Shown here: in pieces, positions 17,160 to 26,524 of the stretch | Layout of the letters: each line of letters opens with the position of its first letter | How positions within the stretch are numbered: the first letter of the stretch is position 1 | Assembly (NCBI GenBank): GCA_014204435.1 | Contig: JACHLF010000008.1 | Location: forward strand, 62,001 to 126,000 | Direction: 5' to 3' | DNA: 64,000 nt | Source: Mycobacteroides chelonae | Lineage (GTDB): Bacteria > Actinomycetota > Actinomycetes > Mycobacteriales > Mycobacteriaceae | Notes under the pieces: generated by a model | The model's input: the letters and a program-made list of their open reading frames with translations, nothing else | Database searches by the model: none | What the model was told of the DNA's origin: nothing | Translations under genes and position numbers: made by a program

Positions 17160-18182
17160 CTAAGACGCAGCCTCCGCCAGCTCGCCCACGTCAGGAACCC
17201 GGGTCACCCGGACGTATACCGGGTCACCCTCGTGCAGTCCGAGCGCCTCGGCATCACCACGGGTGATCTGCGCGGTGAACTGCTCACCCGTTGCCGCACT
17301 GGTCAGCTCGACACGCACCTCGAACCCGAGGTACACGACACGATCGACCGTCGCCTTCGTGACACCTGTGGTCTCCCCGGTGCCCTCCGCGGCGGCGCGG
17401 GACAGATCTGCGTTGCGCCCCACACGAATATCGTGCGGGCGCACCAGAATTCCGTTGAGCTTGGACACCGGACCCAGGAATGACATCACGAAGCTGTTCG
17501 CGGGACGGTCATACAAATCCTCCGGCGATCCGACCTGCTCGATCCGACCCTTGTTCAGCACCGCGATCCGATCGGCAACATCCAGCGCCTCGGCCTGATC
17601 GTGCGTCACCAGAACCGTGGTCACGTGCACCTCGTCATGCAGACGACGCAGCCACGCCCGCAAGTCCTCGCGCACCTTGGCATCCAAGGCGCCGAATGGC
17701 TCGTCCAGCAGCAGCACCTGTGGGTCGACCGCCAGGGCACGCGCCAGCGCCATGCGCTGGCGCTGGCCGCCCGACAACTGCGCCGGATAGCGTGTGTGGA
17801 AACCGCTGAGCCCCACTACTTCCAGCAGGTCGTCGACCTTCTTCTTGATCTCCGCCTTCGGCTTCTTGCGAATCTTCAGCCCGAACGCGACGTTCTCCCA
17901 CACCGTCAGGTGCTTGAATGCGGCGTAGTGCTGGAACACGAAGCCGATATCGCGACGCTGCGGCGGTACCCCGGTGACATCGCGGCCGTTGATCGTGATG
18001 GTGCCGGTATCGGGATGATCGAGTCCGGCGATCGAGCGCAACAGTGTCGACTTGCCCGAACCCGACGGACCCAACAACGCGGTCAAAGACCCACTGGGCA
18101 CATCGAAATCGATGTTGTCGAGAGCAGCGAAGTCGCCGTAGTGCTTGTTGGCGCCGCGGACGGTGATGGTGTTTTCAGTCAT
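17160..18182 (-). CDS. cysA: Sulfate ABC transporter ATPase CysA
   Basis: 340 residues. Walker [10 protein letters not shown] (38-46), signature [16 protein letters not shown], Walker [13 protein letters not shown], switch His in VTHDQAE; C-terminal TOBE-like part ([12 protein letters not shown]). It drives sulfate/thiosulfate import with CysT and CysW. The ATG has AGGAG seven bases upstream. It is the last gene of subI-cysT-cysW-cysA, 20 bp after cysW. Confidence 0.97.
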   Translation of the reverse strand: MTENTITVRGANKHYGDFAALDNIDFDVPSGSLTALLGPSGSGKSTLLRSIAGLDHPDTGTITINGRDVTGVPPQRRDIGFVFQHYAAFKHLTVWENVAFGLKIRKKPKAEIKKKVDDLLEVVGLSGFHTRYPAQLSGGQRQRMALARALAVDPQVLLLDEPFGALDAKVREDLRAWLRRLHDEVHVTTVLVTHDQAEALDVADRIAVLNKGRIEQVGSPEDLYDRPANSFVMSFLGPVSKLNGILVRPHDIRVGRNADLSRAAAEGTGETTGVTKATVDRVVYLGFEVRVELTSAATGEQFTAQITRGDAEALGLHEGDPVYVRVTRVPDVGELAEAAS

Positions 18183-18202
18183 GGAAGTCTCCTAGGTATG
18201 GG

Positions 18203-19015
18203 CTATTTCGAGGTCTTGGCACGGTTGCGGTCAAGGACCACTTGCACAACGAGGACGATGAGCGCGACCCCCATCAGCACGACGGACAGTGCGTAGGCCC
18301 CGTATTCGTCACCTCGTAGATGACGATCGGACACCAGCAGCGTCAGCGTCTGCGACGTGCCGGGCAGCCCGGAAGACACCATGATCACCGCGCCGTACTC
18401 GCCCAAGGTGCGGGCCACAGTCAGCACGATGCCGTAGGTCAGGCCCCAGCGGATGGACGGCAAGGTGATCCGCCAGAACGTCTGCCACGGATTGGCACCC
18501 AGCGTCGCGGCAGCCTGTTCCTGGTCGTCGCCGATCTCATGGAGGACGGGCTCGACCTCACGGATCACGAACGGCAGCGTCACGAAGATGCTCGCCAGCA
18601 CGATGCCGGGAAGCCCGAAGATGATCTTGAACTTCCAGTCGTTCTCCACGACGCCGAGCAGACCGGCCGAACCCCACAGCACGATCAGAGCTACACCGAC
18701 GATCACCGGCGACACCGCGAACGGTAGGTCGATGACAGCCTGAAGAATGCCCTTACCGCGGAACTTGTTGCGCGCCAGCACCAGTGCCGTCGGTACTCCG
18801 AAGACCACATTGAGCGGCACCACGATCGCCACCACCAGCAGCGAGAGGTTGAATGCGGAGATCGCGGCCGGCGTCGAGATGTACTGCCAGAACTGGACCA
18901 GGCCGGGCTCGAATGCCCGCCACAGGATCAGCCCCAGCGGGACGATCAACAGCACCGCGACATACAGCAGGGCGATGATGCGCAGCGCGTATTTCACCGC
19001 GGGTGAGAGCGTCAT
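18203..19015 (-). CDS. cysW: Sulfate ABC transporter permease CysW
   Basis: 270 residues with about six hydrophobic segments. The permease coupling loop EQAAATLGANPWQTFWRITLP shows the EAA---G motif that contacts CysA. The ATG overlaps the cysT TGA (ATGA). Confidence 0.96.
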   Translation of the reverse strand: MTLSPAVKYALRIIALLYVAVLLIVPLGLILWRAFEPGLVQFWQYISTPAAISAFNLSLLVVAIVVPLNVVFGVPTALVLARNKFRGKGILQAVIDLPFAVSPVIVGVALIVLWGSAGLLGVVENDWKFKIIFGLPGIVLASIFVTLPFVIREVEPVLHEIGDDQEQAAATLGANPWQTFWRITLPSIRWGLTYGIVLTVARTLGEYGAVIMVSSGLPGTSQTLTLLVSDRHLRGDEYGAYALSVVLMGVALIVLVVQVVLDRNRAKTSK

Positions 19016-19902
19016 CGGTCAAGTTCCTCTCGCTTGGCCGCACGCGATCCGAGCCCGCGCAAGATGAACAGCACCACAAACGAAATCGCTAGCAGCACAA
19101 TCGAGATAGCCGCCGCACCGGTTCGGTCGTCGTTTTCGATCAGCGTCCTGATCCACTGCGAGGACACCTCGGTCTCACCGGGTACCGCACCACCGATCAG
19201 CACCACCGAACCGAACTCGCCGATGGCCCGGGAGAACGCGAGCCCAACACCGGACAGCAGCGAGGGCAACAGCGCCGGCAGGATCACCTTGCTGAAGATC
19301 ACCGGGTTACTGGCACCCAGCGAGGCCGCGGCCTCTTCCACCTCGCGCTCGAGTTCAAGCAACACCGGCTGCACGGCCCGCACCACAAAGGGCAGCGTCA
19401 CAAACAGCAGAGCGATTCCCACACCCCACTTGGTGTGCTGCAGGTGCACATTGATCGGACTGCTCGGCCCGTACAGGGCGAGCAACACGATACTGGCCAC
19501 AATCGTCGGCAGCGCGAACGGCAAGTCGATCAGCGTGTCGACGATCCGCTTGCCGGGAAAGTTGTCCCGCACCAGCACCCAGGCCACCAGCAGACCGAAG
19601 AGCCCGTTCAGAACGGCCACCGCGATCGAGATCAGCAACGTCACCTTGAAGGAAGCCAACGCGGAGTTCGACGTGACCGCGCTGAGGAACGCCGTCCAGC
19701 CTCCCTCGGCCGACTGCCACACGGTGGCCGCCAAGGGCAGCAGCACGATGACCGACAACCAAATGCTGGCCACACCGATGCGCAATGGATCATCGCTGAA
19801 GCGCTCACGGAAACGGCCCCGAGCCGTGCCGGAATCACCCGTCGGTGGCACCTTGCCCTCCGAATTATCCTGCGACGTGGGGTTTTCGATCACGGTACTC
19901 AT
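19012..19902 (-). CDS. cysT: Sulfate ABC transporter permease CysT
   Basis: 296 residues starting MSTVIENPTSQDN. A polar N-terminal tail of about 40 residues precedes six hydrophobic segments; the coupling loop EEAAASLGASNPVIFSKVILP carries the EAA---G motif. The ATG overlaps the subI TGA (ATGA). Corresponds to Rv2399c. Confidence 0.96.
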   Translation of the reverse strand: MSTVIENPTSQDNSEGKVPPTGDSGTARGRFRERFSDDPLRIGVASIWLSVIVLLPLAATVWQSAEGGWTAFLSAVTSNSALASFKVTLLISIAVAVLNGLFGLLVAWVLVRDNFPGKRIVDTLIDLPFALPTIVASIVLLALYGPSSPINVHLQHTKWGVGIALLFVTLPFVVRAVQPVLLELEREVEEAAASLGASNPVIFSKVILPALLPSLLSGVGLAFSRAIGEFGSVVLIGGAVPGETEVSSQWIRTLIENDDRTGAAAISIVLLAISFVVLFILRGLGSRAAKREELDR

Positions 19903-20915
19903 CCGGTCGCCTCTTTGTAGATCTTGGTGATGGTTCCGTCGTTTTTGTCGAACAGTTCCTTGTCGACGCTCTTCCAGCCACCCAGATCCTTGATGGTCCA
20001 CAATTTGGACGGCACCGGGAACGATGACGCGAACTCTGCTGCCACGCCGGGGTCGACTGGGCGGAAGCCAGTCTTGGCCCAGATGCGCTGAGCCTCAGGG
20101 GTGTAGAGGAAGTTCTTGAACTCGGTGGCCTTCTTGACGTGCAGGCTCTCGGAAACCACCGCCACCGGGTTCTCGATCTTGAAGGTGATCGGCAGGTTCA
20201 CGTGTTCGATCGGCTTGCCCAGACTCTCGGTGAAGATGGCTTCGTTCTCGTAGCTGATCAGTACGTCACCACTGCCCTGCACGAAGACCTCGGTCGCCTC
20301 ACGACCCGAGCCCGGACGCATCTTGACGTGCTCACGCACCAGCTTGGAGACGAAATCCAGCCCGGCTTGTGGATTGTTGCCGCCTTCGCTTTTGGCGGCA
20401 TACGGCGCCAGCAGGTTCCACTTAGCCGAGCCGGAGCTCAGCGGGCTCGGACTGATGACCTCCAGGCCCGGCTGTAGCAGATCGTCCCAGTCCTTGATGT
20501 GCTTCGGGTTGCCCTTACGGACAACCACAGTCACCACGGATCCAAACGGGATGCCGCCAAAGGCATCCTTATCCCAATCCGGAGAGACCTTCTTGGCCTT
20601 CACCAGACGGGTGACATCCGGCTCCACCGAGAAGTTGACGATGTCGGCGGGTTTACCGCCCTCAACACCACGGGATTGATCGCCTGAGGCACCGTAGGAC
20701 TGGGTGACCTGAACACCCTTGCCTTCCGCGGTGGCATTGAACGCGGGGATGATCTCCCGGAAACCGGGCTCGGGCACCGCGTATGCCACCAGGGTGAGCG
20801 TGGTATCGGCATCGCCGCCTCGACTATCTCCGGGGACATCACTGGGTCCGCCCTGGCAGGCGGCGGTCAACGCGGCGGCGACAACGAGTGCGCCGAACCG
20901 GCGCATCGACGACAT
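19899..20915 (-). CDS. subI: Sulfate-binding lipoprotein SubI
   Basis: 338 residues from the ATG at 20915. The signal sequence ends in lipobox LTAAC (Cys20), so the protein is a membrane-anchored binding lipoprotein. The body matches the SBP/CysP family: SYGASGDQSRGVEGGKPADIVNFS, RKGNPKHIKDWDDLLQPG, VFVQGSGDVLISYENEA. It captures sulfate for CysTWA. A second ATG nine bases later is an equal start. A short Cys-Cys leader peptide lies about 150 bp upstream. Confidence 0.95.
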   Translation of the reverse strand: MSSMRRFGALVVAAALTAACQGGPSDVPGDSRGGDADTTLTLVAYAVPEPGFREIIPAFNATAEGKGVQVTQSYGASGDQSRGVEGGKPADIVNFSVEPDVTRLVKAKKVSPDWDKDAFGGIPFGSVVTVVVRKGNPKHIKDWDDLLQPGLEVISPSPLSSGSAKWNLLAPYAAKSEGGNNPQAGLDFVSKLVREHVKMRPGSGREATEVFVQGSGDVLISYENEAIFTESLGKPIEHVNLPITFKIENPVAVVSESLHVKKATEFKNFLYTPEAQRIWAKTGFRPVDPGVAAEFASSFPVPSKLWTIKDLGGWKSVDKELFDKNDGTITKIYKEATG

Positions 20916-21066
20916 ACTGGGGATCAAGACGACCCTTTCCGTGGCTGGGAATTGCAGGAGGAACCAAGAAGGAATCTCGGGCCCGGCCACGGAATGCGGA
21001 CGTCAGCTCAGCGGAAGGGTCCGATAGACCCGGGGCCAAGGAGGCACGCGCGGACGGGCAAAACCG

Positions 21067-21102
21067 TCAGCGACAACAGGCGACGTCGACAACCGGACTC
21101 AC
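21067..21102 (-). CDS. Short Cys-Cys leader peptide upstream of subI
   Basis: An 11-codon GTG ORF, MSPVVDVACCR, with tandem Cys codons just before the stop, on the strand of subI-cysTWA and about 150 bp before it. A Cys-rich leader also stands before nirA, so the two sulfate operons may share cysteine-responsive attenuation. The ORF is very short and no clear promoter hexamer is seen at leaderless spacing, so it could be chance; the shared motif and location raise the odds. Confidence 0.55.
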   Translation of the reverse strand: MSPVVDVACCR

Positions 21103-21316
21103 AGCAATGAGCGCCAACTGATGGCGCGGCTGGTATCCGGAAAACATGGCAGGAAGCCTAGCAGAGCTTATTGACGCCGTCTTAACAGACGAACCACGAG
21201 GTAGAGGCATCATTGCCTCAACGGCTGGGCGCGCTACCGGCTCAACAGCCAAGCGACTACTACCAGGACGGCCAACGCAACTAGCGCCAACGTCACCCGC
21301 GACTGCGGCATGCCGC

Positions 21317-21577
21317 TCATGGCAGGTCCGCCGGGACAACCGCGATCACGGGGCTTTCGACGGGATGGCGGCGCGTCGCCTGGTAAAGCCGTCCAAGCCG
21401 ATTCGCGGCGCTGAACAGCAGAAACAAGATCTTGTCACCGGCCACGGCCATCGCGTACGCCAACACCAGGACAACAGGCATCACGATCATTGTTTGAAGA
21501 ATGAACCCGCGTCCGCTCAGCCACAGCTCGACACCATCCCACCAACTCAGGAGGCCGATCACACTGTCGCTGTTCAC
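21317..21577 (-). CDS. Small membrane protein, unknown function
   Basis: 86 residues, GTG start. One long hydrophobic segment (FILQTMIVMPVVLVLAYAMAVAGDKILFLLF) follows a Trp-rich N-terminus (WWDGVELWLSGRG), with a basic tail (RLYQATRRHP). GAGG-like bases are absent near the start, so the exact start is uncertain, but the codon pattern and membrane segment look genuine. It diverges from the 21638 operon with 60 bp between them. Small membrane genes follow subI in M. tuberculosis too (Rv2401A), but I cannot show that they are related. Confidence 0.68.
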   Translation of the reverse strand: MNSDSVIGLLSWWDGVELWLSGRGFILQTMIVMPVVLVLAYAMAVAGDKILFLLFSAANRLGRLYQATRRHPVESPVIAVVPADLP

Positions 21578-21637
21578 GCGGGCCAGTTTAGGCGGACCGC
21601 GTCGTGGTGCTGTCGGCGCAGGGCAGACTGGATCCCG

Positions 21638-23197
21638 ATGACCCGCCTGTCCTCGATGTACCTGTTCCTGGTGCTCGCACTCTTCGCGCCGTTCGGCGGC
21701 GCCCCCCTTGCGGCGGCGGACTCGGCGACCGCGGGTGCCGACGTGCAGATCGCGCAGAGCCTCGGCGAGCGCGAGCTCACCGTGGTGGCTCGCCGGGTCA
21801 CCGGCATCCCCGGCCCGCTGCGCGTGGATGTCATCACTCACCAGGGCACCGCTGCCGGTCCGCTCCGGTTGCAGCTCATCCCCACAGGTGTCGACGACGA
21901 AGAGCACGACCCCGCCCCGGGCGTGCCCACGTCGACGGCGCTGGTGGTCCTCGGCGACAAGCCCGGTCCGTACGGGGCGACTCTCGATGTCGATCGGACC
22001 GGACCGGCCGATCTCACTCTCAGCGATGGCGTGCACACCGCCCGAATCCCGTTGGTCTTGATGGGTCAGGCGATGTCACCACCGGAACGAGTGGCGTATC
22101 TCGGTCTGGCCGCCGCCGGGCTGCTGCTGGTGATATCGCTCGTCGTCGCCACCCGGGTACGTCGCGGCGTGTGGATCGCCCTACCGGTGACCGCTACGGT
22201 GACGGCGCTCGCGGTCGCCATCACCGGTGCCGTGCTGTCCACATCGGCGCCTCCCCCGCCCGAGCCGGGCCTGCAACGTGACCCGACCGCCGACAACACC
22301 GCCAATCCCTACCGGCTCGACCAGCCCGCGGTCACCGACTACTCCCGGCCCTCGGCGATGCTCATCGCCGAACAGCCCGTGCTGGATTCGGAACGCGCCA
22401 CCGACATCGACTTCTCACTCGTCGACACGGCCAGCGGGCTCCCTGCCGACGACCTGGTGATCCACGACAGCGCGCTCATCCACCTGCTGGTGATCGCACC
22501 GGACGGTCGGCTGTCCCATCTGCATCCGATAAGAGTTGCGCCGGGCCATTATTCAGTGCCGTTGTCGCCGACCGTCGCGGGCCGTTACGCGGTCTCGGCC
22601 GAGTTCGTGCGGCGCGGTGGTGGAGTGCAGACGGTGCGTCTGCCGGGCGGGCTCACCTCGCACGACGGGAAGCCCGCTATCCCCGCACCATTCGACGGAC
22701 CCGGCATGCGCATGATCGACGGGCTGCACGTGCACGTCAGCGCGACCGGCCTGCGTGCCGGGCGGCCGACGACGCTCTCGGCGACCGTCGGATCCGACTC
22801 GGTCTTGCAGCCGTGGCTGGGCATGCTGGGTCACTTGGTGATCGCCGGACCGATTCCGCATGAGGCTCCCGCCAACGACCTCGGCACGGCAGTGCAAGAT
22901 TCGGCGGTGTGGGCACATGCCCATTCGATGGGCGGCCACGGCGGAACAAACATGCCGGGGATGCCCCACATGACACATGGCTCCAACAGCGCGGTGATAC
23001 AAGAGGATTCCATGCCGTCCATGGTCGGGGCGCCACCGCTGAACGGCGACAGTCCGCCCGACGAGACGGTCGCCGCCTTCGGTCCCGATGTTCCGTTCAC
23101 CTTCACGTTCCCCAGGCCCGGACGCTACCTCGCCTGGCTTCAGGCACAGCGCGACTACCGGGTGATGACGATCCCGGTACGACTGGACATCTCATGA
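21638..23197 (+). CDS. Exported membrane protein with His/Met-rich segment, possible metal handling
   Basis: 519 residues. A signal peptide (MYLFLVLALFAPFGGAPLAAA) precedes an extracytoplasmic beta-rich domain (about 30-145), two membrane segments (about 150-210) and a large second exported domain (about 230-519). The latter has LIHLLVIAPDGRLSHLHPI and DGLHVHVSATGLRAG, reminiscent of YtkA/FixH-type copper-associated domains, and a low-complexity stretch around 425-465 with HAHSMGGHGG and MPGMPHMTHG, typical of copper-binding tails. First gene of a five-gene run with 4 bp overlaps. No homolog of known function comes to mind; metal binding is inference from composition. Confidence 0.82.
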   Translation: MTRLSSMYLFLVLALFAPFGGAPLAAADSATAGADVQIAQSLGERELTVVARRVTGIPGPLRVDVITHQGTAAGPLRLQLIPTGVDDEEHDPAPGVPTSTALVVLGDKPGPYGATLDVDRTGPADLTLSDGVHTARIPLVLMGQAMSPPERVAYLGLAAAGLLLVISLVVATRVRRGVWIALPVTATVTALAVAITGAVLSTSAPPPPEPGLQRDPTADNTANPYRLDQPAVTDYSRPSAMLIAEQPVLDSERATDIDFSLVDTASGLPADDLVIHDSALIHLLVIAPDGRLSHLHPIRVAPGHYSVPLSPTVAGRYAVSAEFVRRGGGVQTVRLPGGLTSHDGKPAIPAPFDGPGMRMIDGLHVHVSATGLRAGRPTTLSATVGSDSVLQPWLGMLGHLVIAGPIPHEAPANDLGTAVQDSAVWAHAHSMGGHGGTNMPGMPHMTHGSNSAVIQEDSMPSMVGAPPLNGDSPPDETVAAFGPDVPFTFTFPRPGRYLAWLQAQRDYRVMTIPVRLDIS

Positions 23198-23607
23198 CGC
23201 ACAGAGTGTGGGCGGGGCTCGCGATGATCATTGCTGCGGTGTTGGCGTTGACATGGATCGCCTGGCCCAGCGCGCCCGAGGCCGTCACGCTGCACTCCGG
23301 CACCGAGCATTACGTCGTCTCGGTCACGGTGGACAGCCCACGTGTCGGGATGACGGCGCTGGAGATCGCCATCACTAACAGGGCGAAGCAGGTTCTCCCC
23401 GAGTCAGAATCGGTAACAGTCGAATTGGTCATGCCACTGATGGGGCACGCCATGCCGCCACTGCGCGAGGTGGTGTCGGGCCGCACAAAGTTCGACCAGG
23501 TGATGCTGTCGATGGCCGGTCCGTGGGAGATAGCAGTGACCGTCGCGCCGCCCTCGGGTGACCCCGATGAACGTACGACGATGCCACTATGGGTGAGTGG
23601 AGGTTGA
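23194..23607 (+). CDS. Membrane-anchored YtkA/FixH-like protein
   Basis: 137 residues. An N-terminal membrane anchor (VWAGLAMIIAAVLALTWIAWP) is followed by an Ig-like domain: HYVVSVTVDSPRVGMTALEIAIT and VELVMPLMGHAMPPL, then MAGPWEIAVTV. The MPLMGHAMPP pattern recalls the Met/His site of YtkA-like domains. The ATG overlaps the TGA of the previous gene. It probably acts outside the membrane with its neighbours; the ligand is unknown. Confidence 0.8.
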   Translation: MTHRVWAGLAMIIAAVLALTWIAWPSAPEAVTLHSGTEHYVVSVTVDSPRVGMTALEIAITNRAKQVLPESESVTVELVMPLMGHAMPPLREVVSGRTKFDQVMLSMAGPWEIAVTVAPPSGDPDERTTMPLWVSGG

Positions 23608-23608
23608 G

Positions 23609-24766
23609 ATGAGCACCGAGACGAGCGCCACCTACGCCGACACGAGCCAGACGCCGCGTATCACCCGCGCCACCATCGCGAGGTACGCGCCACTGGGTGC
23701 GTTCGGGGTGCTACTGGGCAGCGTGGTGGGCGCAGTCGGAACCACCTGGGACGTGGAATGGCATGACGATGTGGGGCCCGATACCTTCTTCACACTGCCG
23801 CATCTGTTCCTGTACTCGGGCAGTGCCATCGGCGGAATCACCAGCCTCATCATGGTTTTGATGATCACGGCAGCACAGCGCGCGGGCGAGGATGTACCGC
23901 GCTGGGTGGGTGGCGTGCCGATTCGTGTGTTCGGTGGCAGGTTCACCGCTCCACTAGGTTTCCTGCTCTGCGGCGGTGGCGCCGCATCGTTTCTCCTCTA
24001 CGGGCTGCTGGACCTGTGGTGGCACACGGTCTACGGGTTCGATGCCGTCTTGGCATCGCCCCCGCACTTCGCGTTGTTCGCCTCCGCCACAGTCACCGAT
24101 CTTGGTAGCATCGTGACCTTTGCCGCGGCACGCCGATTCCGCTGGGGCGCGGTGGGTTTGATGGCCCAGGCGTCATTGGTGGCAGCGATGACGGCCATTC
24201 CGTTCACCGCACTGTGGCTCTTCAAGTTCGACTTCAACCCCATCTCGCTGGGCTCGGCGTTCATCGTTCCGCTCGTACTGCTGCTCGTCGCAGGCGTCCT
24301 GCGGTCGACACTGGCGCCACTCGCCGTCGCGGCGATCATGGGCGCCATCCAAGCGATCTTCTGGTGGTTCTCACCTTGGGCTGCACACGAATACGCCGCG
24401 GCGGTGGGATTGCCCTTGCGCGATGACCTGTGGGACGGTCCACCCGTGATCCCGGGAATGATGCCCATGTTCCTGGGGATCTTCGCCCTACTCGCCACCG
24501 GCCTGCTGTACTTCGCACGCGACCGGAAATGGCAGCGGTGGCCGATGACCGCCATCGGCGCGTTCCTGGGTTCGGTTGCGGGCATGGGCTATCTGTTGCA
24601 GGGCGCGATCCTCTACCGCCAGGGCACCGAGACCATGAGCAGATACGTCACCGTCGGTCTGGTGGGGCTGGTGTTGGGTACCCTCGCCGGATTCCTGGCG
24701 CAACGCATCGCCCTGATGTTGCGACTGCCCGGAAACGACACCGAGACCGTGGAGTCCACCGCGTGA
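23609..24766 (+). CDS. Polytopic membrane protein of the same operon
   Basis: 385 residues with about nine to ten hydrophobic segments from residue 25 on. Conserved-looking polar residues sit within or beside membrane segments: GTTWDVEWHDDVG, PHLFLYSG, WWHTVYGFD, SPPHFALFAS and SPWAAHEYAA, giving several His/Trp/Asp positions that could bind metal or heme. GGAGG stands five bases before the ATG. I do not recognise a named family. Confidence 0.8.
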   Translation: MSTETSATYADTSQTPRITRATIARYAPLGAFGVLLGSVVGAVGTTWDVEWHDDVGPDTFFTLPHLFLYSGSAIGGITSLIMVLMITAAQRAGEDVPRWVGGVPIRVFGGRFTAPLGFLLCGGGAASFLLYGLLDLWWHTVYGFDAVLASPPHFALFASATVTDLGSIVTFAAARRFRWGAVGLMAQASLVAAMTAIPFTALWLFKFDFNPISLGSAFIVPLVLLLVAGVLRSTLAPLAVAAIMGAIQAIFWWFSPWAAHEYAAAVGLPLRDDLWDGPPVIPGMMPMFLGIFALLATGLLYFARDRKWQRWPMTAIGAFLGSVAGMGYLLQGAILYRQGTETMSRYVTVGLVGLVLGTLAGFLAQRIALMLRLPGNDTETVESTA

Positions 24767-25284
24767 GGCGCATTCGCGTCGTGATGGCGCTCGCTGGCGT
24801 CCTGGCGCTGTCTCTGGGGATCAGCGCCCCGGCCCAGGCTTACGCGCCCGTGAACGTGGTACACACTGAACAGGTGACGGTGGGCCCCTATCCACTGACG
24901 GTCGGCTTCTCGACCTGGCCGCTGCGCGCCATGCAATCTCTTGACTTCACCTTCATCCCCGCAGAAGGAATTGCCGGCACGTCGGGGACCCTCACCATCG
25001 TCTCGCCCGACGGGCGAGACGGGCGTGCAGAACCGCTGGTGCGCCATCCGCGTAAGCGTGAGGTCTGGGGCCTGGATGTTCGCGCACTACAGGAAGAAGG
25101 GCGTTACCGGCTCGTCTTCGACATGACCGGCCCACAGGGCCCCGGGAAGGGCACCCTGGACCTGGAGGTGCTACCCCAACCCGGACCGCCCCTGGCGCTG
25201 AGTTGGACCATCTCGCTGATACCCGTGTTCGCATTGGCCGGGGTGTTGATCGTGGCGTGGAGGAGAACCCGTGACCAAACCTGA
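24763..25284 (+). CDS. Exported protein with C-terminal membrane anchor
   Basis: 173 residues from a GTG that overlaps the previous TGA (GTGA). A signal peptide ending APAQAYA, a beta-rich domain (NVVHTEQVTVGPYPLTVGFSTWP, GRYRLVFDMTGPQG), and a C-terminal membrane segment (WTISLIPVFALAGVLIVAW) with a basic tail. The layout is like CopC/YtkA-type exported domains. It overlaps the FAD monooxygenase gene by 14 bp. Confidence 0.8.
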   Translation: MRRIRVVMALAGVLALSLGISAPAQAYAPVNVVHTEQVTVGPYPLTVGFSTWPLRAMQSLDFTFIPAEGIAGTSGTLTIVSPDGRDGRAEPLVRHPRKREVWGLDVRALQEEGRYRLVFDMTGPQGPGKGTLDLEVLPQPGPPLALSWTISLIPVFALAGVLIVAWRRTRDQT

Positions 25285-26524
25285 GCTGTCTCAGAGCACC
25301 ACTTGCGCCGTCGCCGGCGGCGGGCCCGCCGGAATGATGTTGGCGCTGCTACTCGCGCGCGCCGGCGTCCAGGTCACCGTGTTGGAGAAACACCCCGACT
25401 TCCTGCGCGACTTTCGCGGAGACACGGTGCACGCCAGCACATTGAACCTGCTCGACGAATTGGGGCTCGGCCCGAAATTCGCTGCCATACCCCATAACTT
25501 GGTCGAACAGGTGACCGTCGACCTGGGAGAACAGACGTACCGCCTGGGCGATCTCAACCGGCTGCCCGGACCGCATAAGCACATCGCGATGGCGCCCCAA
25601 TGGGACTTCCTGGAAATGCTGGCCAGTGCCGCGCAGGCTGAGCCCACCTTCCAACTGCTGCGCAGTACCGAGGTCACCGGGCTCCTGCGGTCCGGAGATC
25701 AGATCGCGGGCGTCGAATTTCGCACCACGGCAGGAGAAACCGGGAAACTCCGCGCGGACCTCACGGTCGCCTGCGATGGCCGGGGCTCGGTGTTGCGCGC
25801 GGCGGCCGGCGTGCGCCCACGACAGTTCGGCGTTCCGATCGATGTCTGGTGGTTCCGCCTTCCGAAACACCCCGACGATCCCCAGGGGCCACGTGCGCGC
25901 GTCGGCACCAACCGATTCATGGTGATGCTCGACCGCGGCGAGTACTTCCAGTGCGGCTATCTCATCGGCAAAGGCACCGACTCGCAGATGCGCAGCGGCG
26001 ACGTGCAGGCGCTGCGCGACCGGATCAGTGAAATGGCGCCCTGGCTGGCCGACCGTACCGATGCCATCACCAGCTGGGATGACGTGAAACTGCTTGATGT
26101 ACAGCTCAATCGGCTTCGTAAGTGGTACCGGGATGGCCTGCTGTTCATCGGGGACGCCGCGCACGCCATGTCCCCGGTCGGCGGGGTCGGTATCAACCTC
26201 GCGATCGCCGACGCGGTCGCGACCGCGCGCATCCTCGCCGAACCGCTGCGCACCGGCACTCTCACCACCGCCGACCTTCGCAAGGTACAGCTGCGACGGT
26301 GGGGACCGACCGCGCTGATCCAGCGCGTGCAGCGTGCCGTGCACCGGCGGGTGTTTTCGGCGGTGGACTCGAACACCACCGTCACACCCAGTACCAGGGT
26401 GGCTTCGGTGTTGTCTTTCGCCATCAAATACCCGTGTTTGCAAGCGATTCCGGCCTATGGGGTGGCCATTGGTCCGCTACCCGAGCACGCACCCTATTTC
26501 GCGCGCCGCTCCCCTACTGGCTGA
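25271..26524 (+). CDS. FAD-dependent monooxygenase, PHBH/UbiH family
   Basis: 417 residues, GTG start with AGGAG six bases upstream. FAD motifs are complete: GxGxxG-type VAGGGPAGMMLALLLARAG, middle motif CDGRGSVLRAAAG, and GLLFIGDAAHAMSPVGGVGINLAIADA. Family members hydroxylate aromatic compounds, quinones or drugs; the substrate here is unknown. It is the last gene of the membrane-protein operon and converges on the LppR-like gene, overlapping its 3' end by 11 bp. Whether it acts with the membrane proteins is open. Confidence 0.9.
   Translation: MTKPELSQSTTCAVAGGGPAGMMLALLLARAGVQVTVLEKHPDFLRDFRGDTVHASTLNLLDELGLGPKFAAIPHNLVEQVTVDLGEQTYRLGDLNRLPGPHKHIAMAPQWDFLEMLASAAQAEPTFQLLRSTEVTGLLRSGDQIAGVEFRTTAGETGKLRADLTVACDGRGSVLRAAAGVRPRQFGVPIDVWWFRLPKHPDDPQGPRARVGTNRFMVMLDRGEYFQCGYLIGKGTDSQMRSGDVQALRDRISEMAPWLADRTDAITSWDDVKLLDVQLNRLRKWYRDGLLFIGDAAHAMSPVGGVGINLAIADAVATARILAEPLRTGTLTTADLRKVQLRRWGPTALIQRVQRAVHRRVFSAVDSNTTVTPSTRVASVLSFAIKYPCLQAIPAYGVAIGPLPEHAPYFARRSPTG

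Noticed and set aside
21067..21339. 90-codon minus-strand frame that contains the Cys-Cys leader at its end
   Set aside because: The first 79 residues have no signal, motif or ribosome site; only the short GTG ORF at its end is reported, because of the Cys codons and position.
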